A DNA stretch of 64,000 nucleotides from Sympetrum striolatum. Its lineage: Eukaryota; Arthropoda; Insecta; Odonata; Libellulidae. The stretch spans positions 87,625,152 to 87,689,151 of the forward strand of contig OX388350.1 in assembly GCA_947579665.1 (NCBI GenBank), read 5' to 3'. Made by a program: the position numbers and the translations under genes. The notes beneath the pieces were generated by a model. That model saw nothing but the letters and a program-made list of their open reading frames with translations. It was not told the DNA's origin and did no database searches. Of this stretch, positions 1 to 14,100 are shown piece by piece; positions within the stretch are counted from its first letter, which is position 1; the number at the start of each line of letters is the position of its first letter.

Positions 1-60
1 CAATACGACCCCTATATCAGGTGTTTTCCGTTTGATTTTGTGTGAACCCTCAAAATTCCT

Positions 61-230
61 TTTGGTAAGGAGTCAGTGATCGGAGGTCAAGGAGAAAACC
101 TTCAAGGCACCTTCTATCTCTTGGTCATATGGTAAATCACACCTTGCTCGTGGTCCGACTTTACAATGCAGTCCACTCATTTTCCTAAACTTGGATTTTC
201 TCTTAGTTTTGGCTGATCGTGAGCAAAAGA
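61..230. repeat. Direct repeat copy 1, possible LTR remnant
   Basis: This stretch matches 1254-1430 in the same orientation, by eye well over 80 percent, including a shared block around TTCTATCTCTTGGTC and another around GACTTTACAATGCAGTCC. With a BEL/Pao gag fragment lying between the two copies, they may be remnants of LTRs of one element. The left edge could lie outside the window. No clean TG...CA termini or target duplication was found, so the LTR reading is tentative. Confidence 0.45.
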
Positions 231-573
231 GAGAATATTGTTTTTGATTCTGATGACTCTCATTCCGAAAAGTTGACCCGACTCTGTCATTCGAACGACT
301 GTACTTGATGTCAACGACGGTTTTATCGCGAACAGAAGAATTAGCTGTTTTCTTAAGTCGTGTTTCGGCTTTGTCAAACGATTTCAAATTTTTTGTGCAG
401 ATGATGAATGAGTTACGTGAGTTGGGATTTGACTTGGATTTAGACGTGGAGGCGTCTAAAAACGAGTAAGAGGAACTCGTTGAATGCCACTGTCATAACG
501 TCAGCGCTATCGCGAATAAACGAAGGAATCTCGTTCTAACTATAAGGAATGTCAACCTGCGTTCCCTCCCTCA

Positions 574-828
574 GTGCGTCTTCCGACCATTAGTATTTCT
601 TCTTTTAGTGGTACTTTAGCTAAATTTAAGCAATTTTATGTATTTATGAGCTCAATTGATTTAAATAAAACTGTATCTGACATTGATAAATATCTTTTAT
701 CAAGCCTAAAGGGTCAGGCATTGGCTTTAGTTTCTAGTATACCCATCATTTCAGAAAACTACGTAATTGCATGGCAGACATTAGTTATTTTAATCTTGAA
801 CACATTTCACTTGCTAAATGGGGGATGA
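574..828 (+). pseudogene. BEL/Pao-type retrotransposon gag fragment
   Basis: An 84-codon open stretch reads like the gag-associated region of BEL/Pao LTR retrotransposons (the DUF1759 type). It has the order 'LPTISISSFSG', then 'KFKQFYVFMSSI', then 'DIDKYLLSSLKGQALALVSSIPI' in shortened form, followed by 'ENYVIAWQTLV'. In the family these elements correspond to L-P-x-I-x-L-P-x-F-S-G, the Lys-x-x-Tyr-Leu helix before L-x-G-x-A, and the E-N-Y-x-x-A-W motif. The frame closes at 828 and no protease, reverse transcriptase or integrase follows before the Elk exon at 2180. It is therefore a decayed fragment. It is not a host gene and has no ribosome entry context worth noting. Confidence 0.7.
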
Positions 829-1253
829 GTTATCAAAATCTAGTTCAGGCAAGTCATTTAATGATTTTCTTTATAAGGGCCGAAGTTGCAACAAGATATA
901 TCTGATTAATTGGCTTCGTTTATATTGGGTAGCATTAGTGGCAGATATTTGCAAAATGTAAAGAATGATTCATTTACTCCCTCAGCACAGACAGTATCAA
1001 CATATCGTTTGACGATCAGATGAGAAGGAATCCTTTCAGGAGTATAGACTGAATACATTTAATTCTAAATAGGTACCTTACATTGCTAACATATTTGGAG
1101 CTATCCAAATTTGAAGATACATGTTTGTTATTATTTACATTATGTGTAATGTCAGCCTTTTCCTGAGATGAGTACCAGTAAGTTCTCCATTATATTTTGG
1201 GGGCAAAGTGTGCCTTATGTGAGACCCCCTACAAGGTATTTTTCATTTTTTTT

Positions 1254-1430
1254 GTTGGTAAGCTGTCGGTAATCGGAGTCAAGGAGAAAGCCTTCAACCT
1301 TCAGTAAACCTTCTATCTCTTGGTCGTATGGTAAGTCACACCTTGCTCATGGCCCGACTTTACAATGCAGTCCTCTCATTTTCCTAAAATTGGCTTTTTT
1401 CTTAGATTTGGTGGATCATGGGCAAAAAGG
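1254..1430. repeat. Direct repeat copy 2, possible LTR remnant
   Basis: This is the partner of 61-230, about 1.2 kb further on and in the same orientation. Similarity stops abruptly after a GGCAAAAAG-like block, where the two flanks diverge. If both are LTRs, the internal part has shrunk to about 1 kb and keeps only the gag remnant. Confidence 0.45.
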
Positions 1431-2179
1431 AGTGCTTTCTGTCATGGTCTCTGTCTGGTTGGATTGAAGATTACAAGTGTGAAATCTTTACTTAGTTTGA
1501 GTAATTAATATCCAACTAAAATAAATCCAAAATAAGCTAGTGCTATTCTGATAAGTAAATGAGTTCATTCTCTTAGCACAAAAATAAATTTTCTTCACTC
1601 ACAATACATTTAAATTCAGATTATTTGAAATAATGTGTAATCGGGAAAGGAAGAACTTCTCAACAGGTGTGATTCGAAAATGCCTACACTCTTTACAAAT
1701 TTCCTTTTGTTTCTTTAGCTGAAGTAATACACCGCTAATTCAATATGAACTAATTTAGCAATTTGCTGGAATAATGAACAGAATACAAATTTTCACTTCT
1801 ACTAAATATTTTCTCCGGTAAATTGTATAGTATGATTTTATCAAACAAGAATTCCATACAATAGATTTATTATTAGACAAGTATGTAAGTATCTTTTTCA
1901 TATAAGTATAGTAGATAAGTATTCTGAAGAGAAAAATTTTAAAAAGCAAAAGATTGAAGGCATATTTAAATAATTGATTTGAAACCAATTACTGAGAGAA
2001 AACTAATATAACTATTTATTTACTTATAGTTACTTTATGATTTAAATGTATAACAAGAATTTTAACTGTAACTGACATGCTCATTGTTAATTTAAAATTA
2101 TATTCTTATCAAGATGATCAAGACTTTTTCTAGTATTGATTTGCAAACCTTAATAATAAGAGCATTTTTCTTTGTTTAG
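1431..2179. other. AT-rich sequence, end of an Elk intron
   Basis: No coding sequence, RNA gene or recognisable repeat was seen. The last bases form a pyrimidine-rich stretch ending TTTGTTTAG, the acceptor of the first Elk exon in the window, so at least the right part is intron. Confidence 0.6.
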
Positions 2180-5100
2180 CCCTGATGCATGCAGTGGTGT
2201 TTGGAAATGTGACTGCAATCATTCAAAGGATGTACTCTCGACGCTCATTATATCAGAGTAAATGGCGAGACTTAAAGGACTTTTTGGCACTTCATGCTGT
2301 CCCTAAGGAACTAAGACAGCGGATGCTTGATTATTTCCAAGCTACATGGGCACTCTATCATGGAATTGACACTCATGAGGTTAATCATCTATTTTTATTT
2401 AGATAAAGTCTAAATCAAAGGAACAATTTCTTTTGGACAAAGGTTGCCATCTATAACTTTTCTCTTATTTTCAAATACTTCATTATTATCCTTTTATCTC
2501 TTAGATACTAAGATTATTTTCAGAATTTCTGGCTTAAGTTGATGATACTGAAGCTCAACATTCTACAAAGACTATAATATAAAGAGAAAGCACAAGTATT
2601 TTCAGATATTTGTAAATCCATCCTGCAATTAATCAAATACCATTAGGTATTAAATGCTTGAATTGTTTCTATTTATGTATTTATTTACAAGTAACATAAT
2701 ATTTAAATACTTAACCAGTAAAATTCACTTAGCAATTTCCACTGAATAAATTTTTCGAACAAATCTACAAATGGACATCTTTAGGCCTAGGATCAGGTCG
2801 GGCATTCTGCATCTATTTGCAGATGAAACTAATTGTCTTTTCAAAATGATATATTTTGTGGAAATTACCAAGTGAGTTTCACAGCTACTTATCTCTTACA
2901 TCTTAATTGCAGCTCCCTTCTATGAAATTAAGCTTTGGATGATCAGATATAAATACTTTTTATTTGAATCTTGTGTGCTATTAATAGTGTACTTCAAATG
3001 ATTATGCCCATTGCATAATTTGATCCAATATATTTAACAATAAATTAATATAAGCAGAGGCTGATGGATATGAGCAGTATTTATACCATGGTGGTGCCTA
3101 GCCAAATGATACTGTAAGATTTCCATTGTACTTAAACTATTGTCTATTAAAGTCATGGCTGAGAAGGGAGAGCAAGAAATATAAAATCTTCTAGGGAATG
3201 GGGAGGGAAACCAATAAAGGTGAGTTAATTAAAAAAACTTATCTGTAAACTCAGAGACTCTCATGATCTACCAAGAATTTCATGAACAATCTCTCTCAAA
3301 TCTATTGTGCCACATGTGATCCAATCAACCCCTAATAATGACATTTCTTGGAGTCAATATCAATATAGTAAGGAAAGGAAGTATATTACATGTTGCAATG
3401 CAGATTTGAGTGAGGTAGATTTCTCAAAGAATTCTAGGTAAATAATGAATCTCTTTGAATGTGCAAATAATTTGTTTATACTTACCTTTGACTAATTTCC
3501 CTCCCCATGCTCTAAAACACTTTATCTTGCTCCACCTTCCAAACTATGATTACTTTAATAGACTATAGTGCTAAAAAATATTTAAGGGATTTGAGGATTC
3601 CCATTGAAATCATGAAGTCTGGAAAAATAAGTGAGAAAATATTGCATCATTGTGCACATTTGTCAGAGATCAAAACAGAAAAAGAATTAAAACAATTTTA
3701 AGAAAATTAAAGAATGTTAATTAATGGAATCATGCTCATGTATGCCTTGAGTAACTGATTTTATTGAAATACTTTTGTAGACTCTGAGAGAGTTTCCAGA
3801 GGAATTGAGAGGAGACGTTTCAATGCATCTTCATCGAGAAATCCTCTCCTTGCCCATATTTGAAGGTGCTCCTCAGGTGAGATTAGAAAACTTTTTCCTA
3901 CCTAATCCTTCAACATTTATGTACAAACAGTTAATATTGACTAAATTTTGCCACTAACAAGAGTACAACAAAGAGAGTACAAATATTATACTCAGATTTA
4001 ATTTTATCTCCTTCAGAAACAGTTTCTAAAAACATTCATGAAGTTCATGCATTAATTTGAAGGGTGTGTATGAGACACCCTCTCAAAGATTAAAAATGGA
4101 TTGAATCGAATAATTTTACCTAATTTCAATCTATATTAAACATAATAGTCATCAAGAATAATGAATGGTGTAATAGTGCTTGCTTAACACAGAAAAAGAA
4201 ATCATAACAATGTCAAATCCTTGAAAGTTGAAACCAGAAATTATGAGATAACTAATATGGGGTTAATTTTATCTTATTCAAATCATTCCCACAAATTCTT
4301 TGGCATTCCCTCAAATACTGATGGATAATTGTCTTTATAGGGATGCCTCAAACTGCTGTCCCTGCATATACGTTCCAACTTCTGTGCCCCTGGGGAGTAC
4401 TTGCTACACAAAGGAGATGCTCTTCATTCCCTGTATTACATTTGTAACGGTTCAATGGAAGTTGTTCAGGATGGGATGGTTGTAGCCATTCTTGGTGAGG
4501 AAACAAATGGTTTTACTTTCAGCTCTCCTAGAGAAACTTAAAATTTCATCTCTTAACTTTTATCCTTCCGCAATTTTCTCTTGTCATTTTTTTAATTCTC
4601 AGTGTACACTTCTCCTGAGTTTTATTATTGAATTTTAGACAAACATTGGAATTATAATGAATGTATTAATTATTAATATTAAAACACCATTGACAACATT
4701 GTTAATAATAAGAGTCACAATATACCTTATGCTGTCAAAAAGCATAAGGTATATTGTGACTCTTATTAGTATTAATTCTTGATGTGATGTGAAATAGGAA
4801 AGAGCATAATTGTGACACAATGACCATAGCTGGGATGATCACCCAAGGCACTGAGGTTTCAGGGCTAAATGATATTGGGCAAAAGCCAAATGAGGAGTAG
4901 AAACCTTTATACGAGGGTTGAATGATGATGAATGTGAATATCTTTAATGAAAGATCTCATCCTAAGATTTAGTTCTTTGGTTTAATAAAATATTCCCATA
5001 AGCAGACATTATTGATTAAAAATATAATATTATCCTTTAATAATAAATATGAAGTAACTTCAATTCATTTAATGCATGTTTAACTCTCTTAGGGAAGGGT

Positions 5101-8100
5101 GATCTTGTTGGATGTGACATCAACGCCTACATATCCTCATTCACTGGAGGAGATGGGAAAAACTTGGGAGGTGGAGGAGCTAGTGGTAACACAGGTGGTA
5201 AGTGTGGTGTTACTTTTCATAACTTATACCACATATTACTGCTGTAGCTAAATACCTAATACTGGCCATGGTGGCGGAGTGGTTAGCATGCCTACGTGAT
5301 AACACTCCAACACCAAGGTCCCAGGTTCGAATCCCGGCTAACCGGATTTTTCTTTCTAGGGAATGGTTGTGTGTCTTTGTAAATAATAATCATTATTGAA
5401 ATGGATGTAATTGGGATTCTTCCTGTTTCCATTAGAGAAGTTATTATTATTAACCAACAGCCATTCAAACTTGTAGTAGTGTTGTCAGAAGCATTTTGAC
5501 AGCTTATGTTGCACATGGATTCCGACCATGAATCAAACCAAGGATCACGAAAACTGCAGCCCAGTTGGCCATCCAGAAGCCCTGATTCAAAATGAACTGA
5601 AAATAAAAGTGTTACTCATTGTGTTTCATTTGATGTTCTGCTTATAACTTCTGGCTCAGGGAGAAAAGCAAGGGAAATTGCCTCGCTCTTCATCCTGCCC
5701 TCATTCCACAATCCAAGCTGTTAGTAGCTTATGTCAGAGGGTTTTTCTCCTCTTTAAGCAGTACTTTTCATTCAAATAGATGAAAGTAACTGTTCAAGAA
5801 GTTAAAATGTAAATTTTTAAGGGTATATTTTGAAATGATAAGTGACTGGCATTTGATTATTGCCACATTTATTAATGGTATTATAAAAATATTGTGCATA
5901 AACATTATCATTTGTACCATTGATGTAATTCACAGGTGGTGGACAATGCTCTGAAGCTAATGTTGTAGTAAAGAGTAGCTGCGACGTTCGAGCTTTAACA
6001 TACTGTGACCTGAAGTGCTTGAGTGTTACTGGTTTAGCAGAAGCATTTCGCTTGTATCCTGAATTCTTAGCACAGTTTGCTGCAGATATAACTCATGACC
6101 TCACCTACAATCTTAGAGAGGGTTATGAAGCAGAGGTAGGCAAGTTGAAATACGTCTATAAAACAATATTTGACAGATAAAAATCATAAAGTTCCTAAAA
6201 TTAAGTATTATCTACATGGATACCAAAATATGTATTTCGAATTGAAGCTGCTTTTCTTTCACACATTATAATGTATGAAATCGTGTCAATCTGTATTACA
6301 CAATAGAAACTATAATGCACCAGATTCCATCTAGGAAGAGTAATACATCAAAGCAATTGAAAGAAATTGAATACATAAGGACAATTAAAGTTTAAAACCC
6401 ATACTTGAAAAAGGCCCAATAAAGTCCCTAACATTTGAATTCTTAAAGTTGGATTAATTCATGAGTGTTCTACCTTTCAGTAGGTTCATGTACACACAAA
6501 AGTCTGTGTTAATCTCCATCTCCTTCATTTCCTTGTAGTTAACCCCACCCTTTATTGTCATCTAACATCTTTTGCTTTTTTCTTCACCTCTTCTTTTTCC
6601 CCTGAATTGTAACCTCAGTTACAGTCTTCGCCAATCCCTCTCCCCTCAATATTTGACCCACCCACTTCTTCTGTCAATGCTTAATTACTTCAATTAAAGA
6701 CCTCTCCCCCCTAACCATCTCCAGTACCTCCGTTTTTATTTTCCTCAAGTCAACTTACTTTTTCCATTCGACGCCATACCCACATCTCAAAGGCCTCCAA
6801 AAGTTTGACTACCTCTTTTCTTTACGTCAAGGTTTGGTAACCATAAAGTAAGAAACTCCAAGCCTAGTATTTCACCAATCTTTTCCTGAATCCTTTGTCA
6901 AGACCTTGGTCATCAATTACCTTTGCTTCATAAAGGCTTCCTTGGCCATGGCTATTATTGTTTGAATCTCATCTATGTATCTTCCATCCCACGAAAGAGT
7001 ACTTCCCAAGTAAGAAAATTTATCCACTTGCTCTAGTTTTTCCACATCCACCCTTACCATTAACTTAGCTTTCTTTCCCTTAATGAATACTTAAGTTTTA
7101 CTCATGTTAATTTTCATTCCAAACTCCACGATTATTCTTAATGCAATAATAGCTGCCCATGAACTTTCCTATGCCCAAACTGATCTTCCGACAGTACTCT
7201 TTGAATTGTACCTTCTATTCTCTGGAGCAGTATTAAGGTAAAATGTTTAGATGCATGAGACAGTTGACTGATTGTTACGATGTATTTGCACAAGCCTAAA
7301 AGTTACGTTAAATAAAAGGTGATGATAATATAAGTTCAATACAGCCATTCAGCAAAGGAATTCCATTAGATACATAATGGAATACCATATACGGCTGTGA
7401 AATAAATATCTCTCTAGCTACCAAGTGGAAGGAGGCAGAAAAGTGATGGATGAAGATTTACCTGATGAAGAAATAATGTTAATTGTAGCAGTTCTCTGGG
7501 GTGTGTAGAATATTCCATCTAGGAATTAAAGGATTTCTGGATATGAACATTGCTTATCCATCCTTGGGAATAAAGCTAGAACTATACTATATTTTAGAAT
7601 TAGAATTTACGTGTTCCTCTTATCAATGAATTATTAAACTCCAAAGCTTATGGAGCATTAAATACCTAATTTTGGTTGACCAGAAGTCATTCTAACCAAA
7701 CGAAAAAGGGAAACAAAACTCATTACACAACCAAAATAAGCTGTTTGCATTATTCAATTAACCTATTTGCTACTATATGTCCTAATAATCCTCATCTCAT
7801 GATCTATGATTGATCATATGATCAAACCAACAGCAAGAATGGGATACCAATGGAGGAGCTCCATCCCTCACACTTCCATCGATAAGTGAAGAAGAAGATG
7901 AAGATGGAGAGGATAAGAGAGAACCCTCTCCTACCACACCACCAGTGATAACAAAAACTCCTCCAGCTTCAGCAAAATCACAGAAAACTAAAACCAGCTC
8001 ATCAAGGTAAGAGATGTATATATTTGTATTTCACTAATTGATACATATAGCTGTCTCTGTGTAGCAACTGCTTTTAGCAAGCATGTTACTGCGCTGAGTT

Positions 8101-11100
8101 TATAAGTGTTTCAATTTTTTTCAATTTTTGCATATATGTATATTAGGATATATGACTGAAATTTTCATGTATTGATAGAATTGAAGATTATGATGAATTA
8201 TGAAACTGATGAAAGATTATGTAATACAACTCATTGATTAATTAGATACATTGCTCCAAGTAAATAATAATTATTAGCTAGAGCAAAAGGTCTCTTCCAT
8301 TACTTTTGTTGATATTCAAACTGATGTCAGAAACCATAATAACTATAAATATACTACTCTTTAAGGAAAGCAGTATATAAATCAAGTAGTATCAACTTGA
8401 CTTTTCAAAGAGTGGAATGGTTTCAGTCATATTGTACAATATATGGAAAGTTTAAGTAATATGTTTACAGAAAACTTCCTCAAACATCATGCAGTCAGTG
8501 GATGTGTATATATCAACTAATAAAAACAACAACTGAGAAAAACAAGACTTATTTTCATGAACTTGGCTCAGAGAATAATAGGTAAAAATTTAAGACCTGG
8601 ATTAGGAAAAAGTAAAGACACATTGTAAATGCAGTAGATAGAAAAAATTAGTATGAATGATTGTGTGATATAATGAAAAACTATAATCAATATATTGAAA
8701 AACATTAAGTATACACCTTGAAAAATAAGAAAAAATTGCATGACATTTTTAACTGTCCTATGACCATGCCATGACTTTAGCTGCCAAATATTGTTTCCTA
8801 GAAAGAAAGGAATTACATGCATGATTGCAAAAATAGATGTTTGAGAGAGGTTACACCCTATTGGCTTGTACACATTGAATAACTTTCAAAAGCTAAAAAT
8901 TTCAACTCAAAGTTTCTCCATTCAATCTAATAAAATACAAACTACAATTCAAATCAATCTAATACAATGAAATTTCTTCCTGCAGTGTTCTAAAAAAATA
9001 ATCACTGTCAAATATATTGATTTTGATTGATTTGATTTCCCTTGATGATATTAAATGTGAAATTCTGACAAATTGTCATATGCTGTAGATAAACTGCAAA
9101 TTAAAAATAGCAGCTCTAATCCCTTTACTCAAAGTTGAGCAGCAGTACAATTATGCTGAAGTGCATTATTTCATGGAAATCGGCAAAAAATTAAATATTT
9201 GTGTTTTATAGAATAATTTATTACGCAAGTGTTAGCTTGAATGTGTTAGGTTATAGATTGGGCAAGTACTTGATTGACAAGTATGTCTCTGCATGCTAGC
9301 ATTTGTTTTAAATATATTTACTTTTATTATTTAATATTAACAATTAGGAAATTATAGTTTATATAGTTTATAAATTAATAGTTTCTCATTATACATTTAA
9401 GTCATAACAGTAAAATTATTGATTAGATGAAGAATTTCCCCAACTTTCTCATGCTTCATCAAAAATAATTATTTCATTCATTAATATTATTTGAACACTA
9501 AGTTTAAATTGACTATCAAAAGATAATCAATGTAATTGTATGCTTGTTGAGATCAAATGTGATTACTAATATTCTGAGTGTAAAATATCTGACAATGAGT
9601 TCCAAAAGTTTAAAACAAATGAGAAACATATCCAATCTGCACTTCGTATATAAGTTCCCCTTAAACAGATTTCACTTCAGCTAGATATACTGTCACTGTA
9701 ATCTTAAATGTGATAGCTTGTGAACACACCCTTAATGAAATCAAGTACATCACAGCTAGTAATATAACTTGGTACATAATAAGATGCCATATTAAGGTTT
9801 TTATTACAGCCCTGCCATACACAGCACAATGATAACCAAGACATCTTTCTTTTACGTAAGATTTGATAATAAAAGTAGTCAGCCTTGATTTTTATCTTTT
9901 TATTATTTTAGTAATTTTATGTCCAATGAAAGAATTGCTTTAAATATCATAAAATGTTTTTAAACAATACAGTGCAGTGCATTCATAATGCAATGACTCT
10001 TTTATATCAGTTTCCAAATTGAGGCTTTCCTGATGCTTCATTGATGTTTCTTTTCAATACCTACCGTTCTGAGTGTTTGCCTTGCATATTTTTATGCTAA
10101 ATGCATGAAACTTCCTCATATATGTGTATTTGCTCTTGTTGTTTCATTTACCTATCATTCTATGGCTGTTATCACTTCATGTAATTTTATCATTTACTTG
10201 CAATTCAAATAATTAAAATAAATTTTTACTTCTGTGTACAGTATAAAGTTCATAACTATAAAATATTTCTTTGGAATTACTCAGAATAATAATAAAAATT
10301 TATACTAATCACCTCATCAATAATATTTCAATTGGATCTCACCAGAGTGCAAGGAACAATAACCAAAGAGATTCCTCCTGCATGTCTTAAATGAAAAAAA
10401 TAGTTACTGCTACTTGAAAAAGGCAGCATGTCATGATGCAGAAAATAAACTTGCAATGAAAGCATCAGTTTCCAGTGCTCTTCGGCTCTTGGGCCAGTTC
10501 AGGTCAAAATTTAGATTTAGATGTGTATTTTGTGTTTGTGGTGTTATGGCAGGGCTGCAGAGGGTGTAAAGCATTTTGAGTATGGCATTGGGAGGGTACC
10601 AGCAAGGGTTAAGGAGACTCATTCAAACCCAAACTCCCCTCGTAGTGGGATTGGGCACCACAGGAAGGCACGCCGAAAAAGTACTGGTGATGACGATGAC
10701 CGAGGGCATGGTGATACTGGTGGCAGAGGAGTAAGAGGACATGAAAGTGGTCAAACACATCAGTCATCCTTACAAGAAGATGTAGCAATGCTGTCTAAAG
10801 AGGTACGTAATACTATAAAGATATTTTTATTGCTAAAATTCATCATTCTGAATATGCACTCTATGTGAGGCAAAGAGAAAAGGAATAGATACAAGAGGCA
10901 ATCTCAGTGTAAACATTTAAACTCCAGTTATCCTGAAAATTTCCAGTAAACTAATAACTATTTTATTATAGTATATTACTTGCAAATAAGTCAATCCCCT
11001 GAATTTGTATTAAAGTTTCCATCTTTACATATTGAATGCAAAGTTTGCCCTTAAGTCTTTTAATCAGAATTAAGTATCTTTTAACTTAGTCCAGAGGATT

Positions 11101-14100
11101 AATTTTAATTTTTGGAATTTTTAATATATGAATCAACTCAGTGAGATTGAGATATACCATATTTGACGGCATATAAGACCCTCATTAAGTTGGCCACTCA
11201 CAAGGAAAAAAAGTTTTAATAGTCCGTGCAAAAGTGCGGTACCACAATAACTTAAAATGTAGTTTCTTTTAGTTGTCACGTTTCGTAAAAGCCAAATATT
11301 AACACAATCATTGAATGCAATTATGAAATAGGTAGTATAGACCATCTGGGCTAAAATTAGCATTCAGTATTGAAATTTAACCTGTGGAGGTTGAACCTTC
11401 ACATATAAGACGCAGGGAAATTTTTCGAGACATAATTTAGGAAAAAGGTTCATCTTATATGCCGTCAAATACCGTACTTCGTACTGGATCAACTGTGGAT
11501 ATTTAATTGAAATTTTGTATTTGAAGTTCAACCTAAACAGAAATATACATATAATTCAAATATAAAAGTAATTTCAGGATCAAATAGCAACTTCCAACTT
11601 AAAAAATAGATGATCTGACAATAAGAATGGAGCATTGCAGCTGATTCAGTAGATGTGAATTGATAGCTTCCTGGAAGTTCTTATGTAAATAGATCCAAAT
11701 CCATGCACACATTTACAATTTAATAAAATTTATAAATAGATTTTACTATTCAGATACTGAATTTTTATCAGATCATTAAAATTAAACATATACTCTTATA
11801 TTCTATCATTCAGAGGTAGCCACATAGATTGCAACAATAAACGAAAGATTTAATACACCTTAACCGGACTAAACTAAGAAATCAAAATATCATCCCATGT
11901 CTGTTGATCTATTCCATTAATTCATCTTGAAAAGCAGATCTTTTTATTTTTTTTTATTTCATGGATCAGTTTTTGCAGAAAAATCAAGATTGAAAATATT
12001 TTTACTTAATAACAGTGAGTCACTGAGAATCAATTACTCTAATTTCAGGTTCGCAGTGCTTTGCAAGCTCTTCATGCTCTAACACGATCATCAAACAACT
12101 GTCTTCATTGTTCTGGCCACTTACATGTAGGCCAAAGACAAAGTACTCCTTCTCCTGGAGGTTCCAGTGCTATGGGCCAACCAGTCCTGTCTCATCCAAC
12201 TTTGACACTCCTCTCTCCTAATGTAACTGAAGAAGCTCCACTTCGACGTTGTTCTTCCCAGCCTCCTAACATGTTCATGGTGATGTCAGGAGATGACCTG
12301 CATTCTCAAAGGACTTCTGAGACAACATCAGCAACACAATGCACTGATTTGACAAGGTGTACCCCAGGATCACCAACGTCTCCTCATGTGAGAACAACAT
12401 CAGCAATATCCTTGGGAGCTACTCACATGGAGACGCAAAACAGTAGGCATTTAAGTAATTTCTCTACTAAGGAAAACCAGGTATTGGTTGGAGAACCTCA
12501 TGAAAGTGGTATAAATACTACTTGCAAAGTTCCTGGAAAGACAGCTATCTATGTTGTAACATCAGATTCCAGCTCAAATTTGAAAAGAAATGATATAGAA
12601 AAACATGGAACAACATCAAGTGAAGAAAAGAAGTTAGATGAGCCACGAGGAATAGAATCTATACTCCCATCACAACACCACTCAGTTTCTTCCAATGCAA
12701 AAACTGAATCTAAAACTGGCAGGGAAACATCAGCTAGCTGTTCCCACTCATTAATGACCCATGATCTAGATAGTATTTCAGAAAGGCCAAGCAGCATGCC
12801 TCTCAACTCCCGTCCTTCATCTCAATCTTCCTCCTCATCATCTCTGTTATCTACTTCTACTGTGGCACAAGTACGTGCAGCAGAAGGAGACACTGTGAGA
12901 GAAGATTCCTTGACTTCATATTTCCCCAGCACTGTTTCCACTTCCACTACAACGTGGACAAAACCTTCAGCTTCTCCTTCAAACGTCAGTCGTCTTGCTA
13001 CTCCTCCAAGACTGAGTCCATCTTTGTCTCTGTCACATTCTATTCCATTGTCAACAACCTCAGTCCAAAGTAACCAGGATGGATGTACAAGCCCTGGATA
13101 TCACAGAGGCAAACCTCCAGCCATGAAGACATCCCCTTCAGCTCCCTTAATAGAGCCAAAGCCAGTCAGAACTTGCACTAAGCACCGGAGAAGTCTCCCA
13201 ACAACATACCCATTGGGAGATTATTATGTGGGAGAAATGAAACCTCTACTGGAATACAGTTCAAGAGATAATGAAGGTTCTCAACAGCATATTGCATCAA
13301 ATATGAAGGTAACTCCTCAAGGAATCCATTCCTTAGCTTCAAGTTCCAGTACAGGGGGTTTAAATGAAGCAGTGCAAGGTGCTTCCACACTATTCCCTCA
13401 AACATCGCCTGTTACGTGTTATCAACACTCAGACCTTACTGTTCCTACAAAAAGCTCACATTACAAATCACAGCTACCTCGCTGTGATGTTTTGAATGAG
13501 AAAACTCTGCAATCGACTCGGACAACATCATCTCTACATTCAACCTGTTCTTATCCATCAATATCTACCATGTGCAACCAACCTCCCTGTCAGAGACATA
13601 GAAAATCAAATTCTGTCTCATGCTCCTGGTTAAGTCACCAACCAACTTCTCCCTCTAATTCACTTTATGTTTCAAGGGGTACTTCCCCTGTAACATTAAA
13701 TAAAACACCGTCTCTTCCCTCTTTATCGTCCTATGTGCATCCTAAAACTGTTCATCAACAATGCTATACCCTTCCAACCTTACTGAAGGAGGGACATGGT
13801 ACTTTAGGGCCGAGCGTGTGCTCAAACCTATCATTCCAAACTGCTTCTTATAAATATTCTTCTCCCAGTCACCCATCACTTTTAGCAAATTATTCTAGTT
13901 CTCTTACAGCAATTCCTCATGATACAGAAAATGACGTGGCTGAAAATTCGGTCCAGTTAACCAGTCATTCCATGATACAGTCACCAGTATCTTCATCTCT
14001 TTCATCACCACAACATGGTCACATCCTCCCTTTAACCTCAAACCTAGCTTCTCTTGCTCCTCTGGAGATAGGATTCCCACCTACAGCAGTACTTCCTCCA

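Noticed and set aside
1..2179. Pore or S5-S6 exon of Elk left of the first exon
   Set aside because: Looked for the GFGN selectivity filter and neighbouring text; none was seen, so these exons should lie outside the window.
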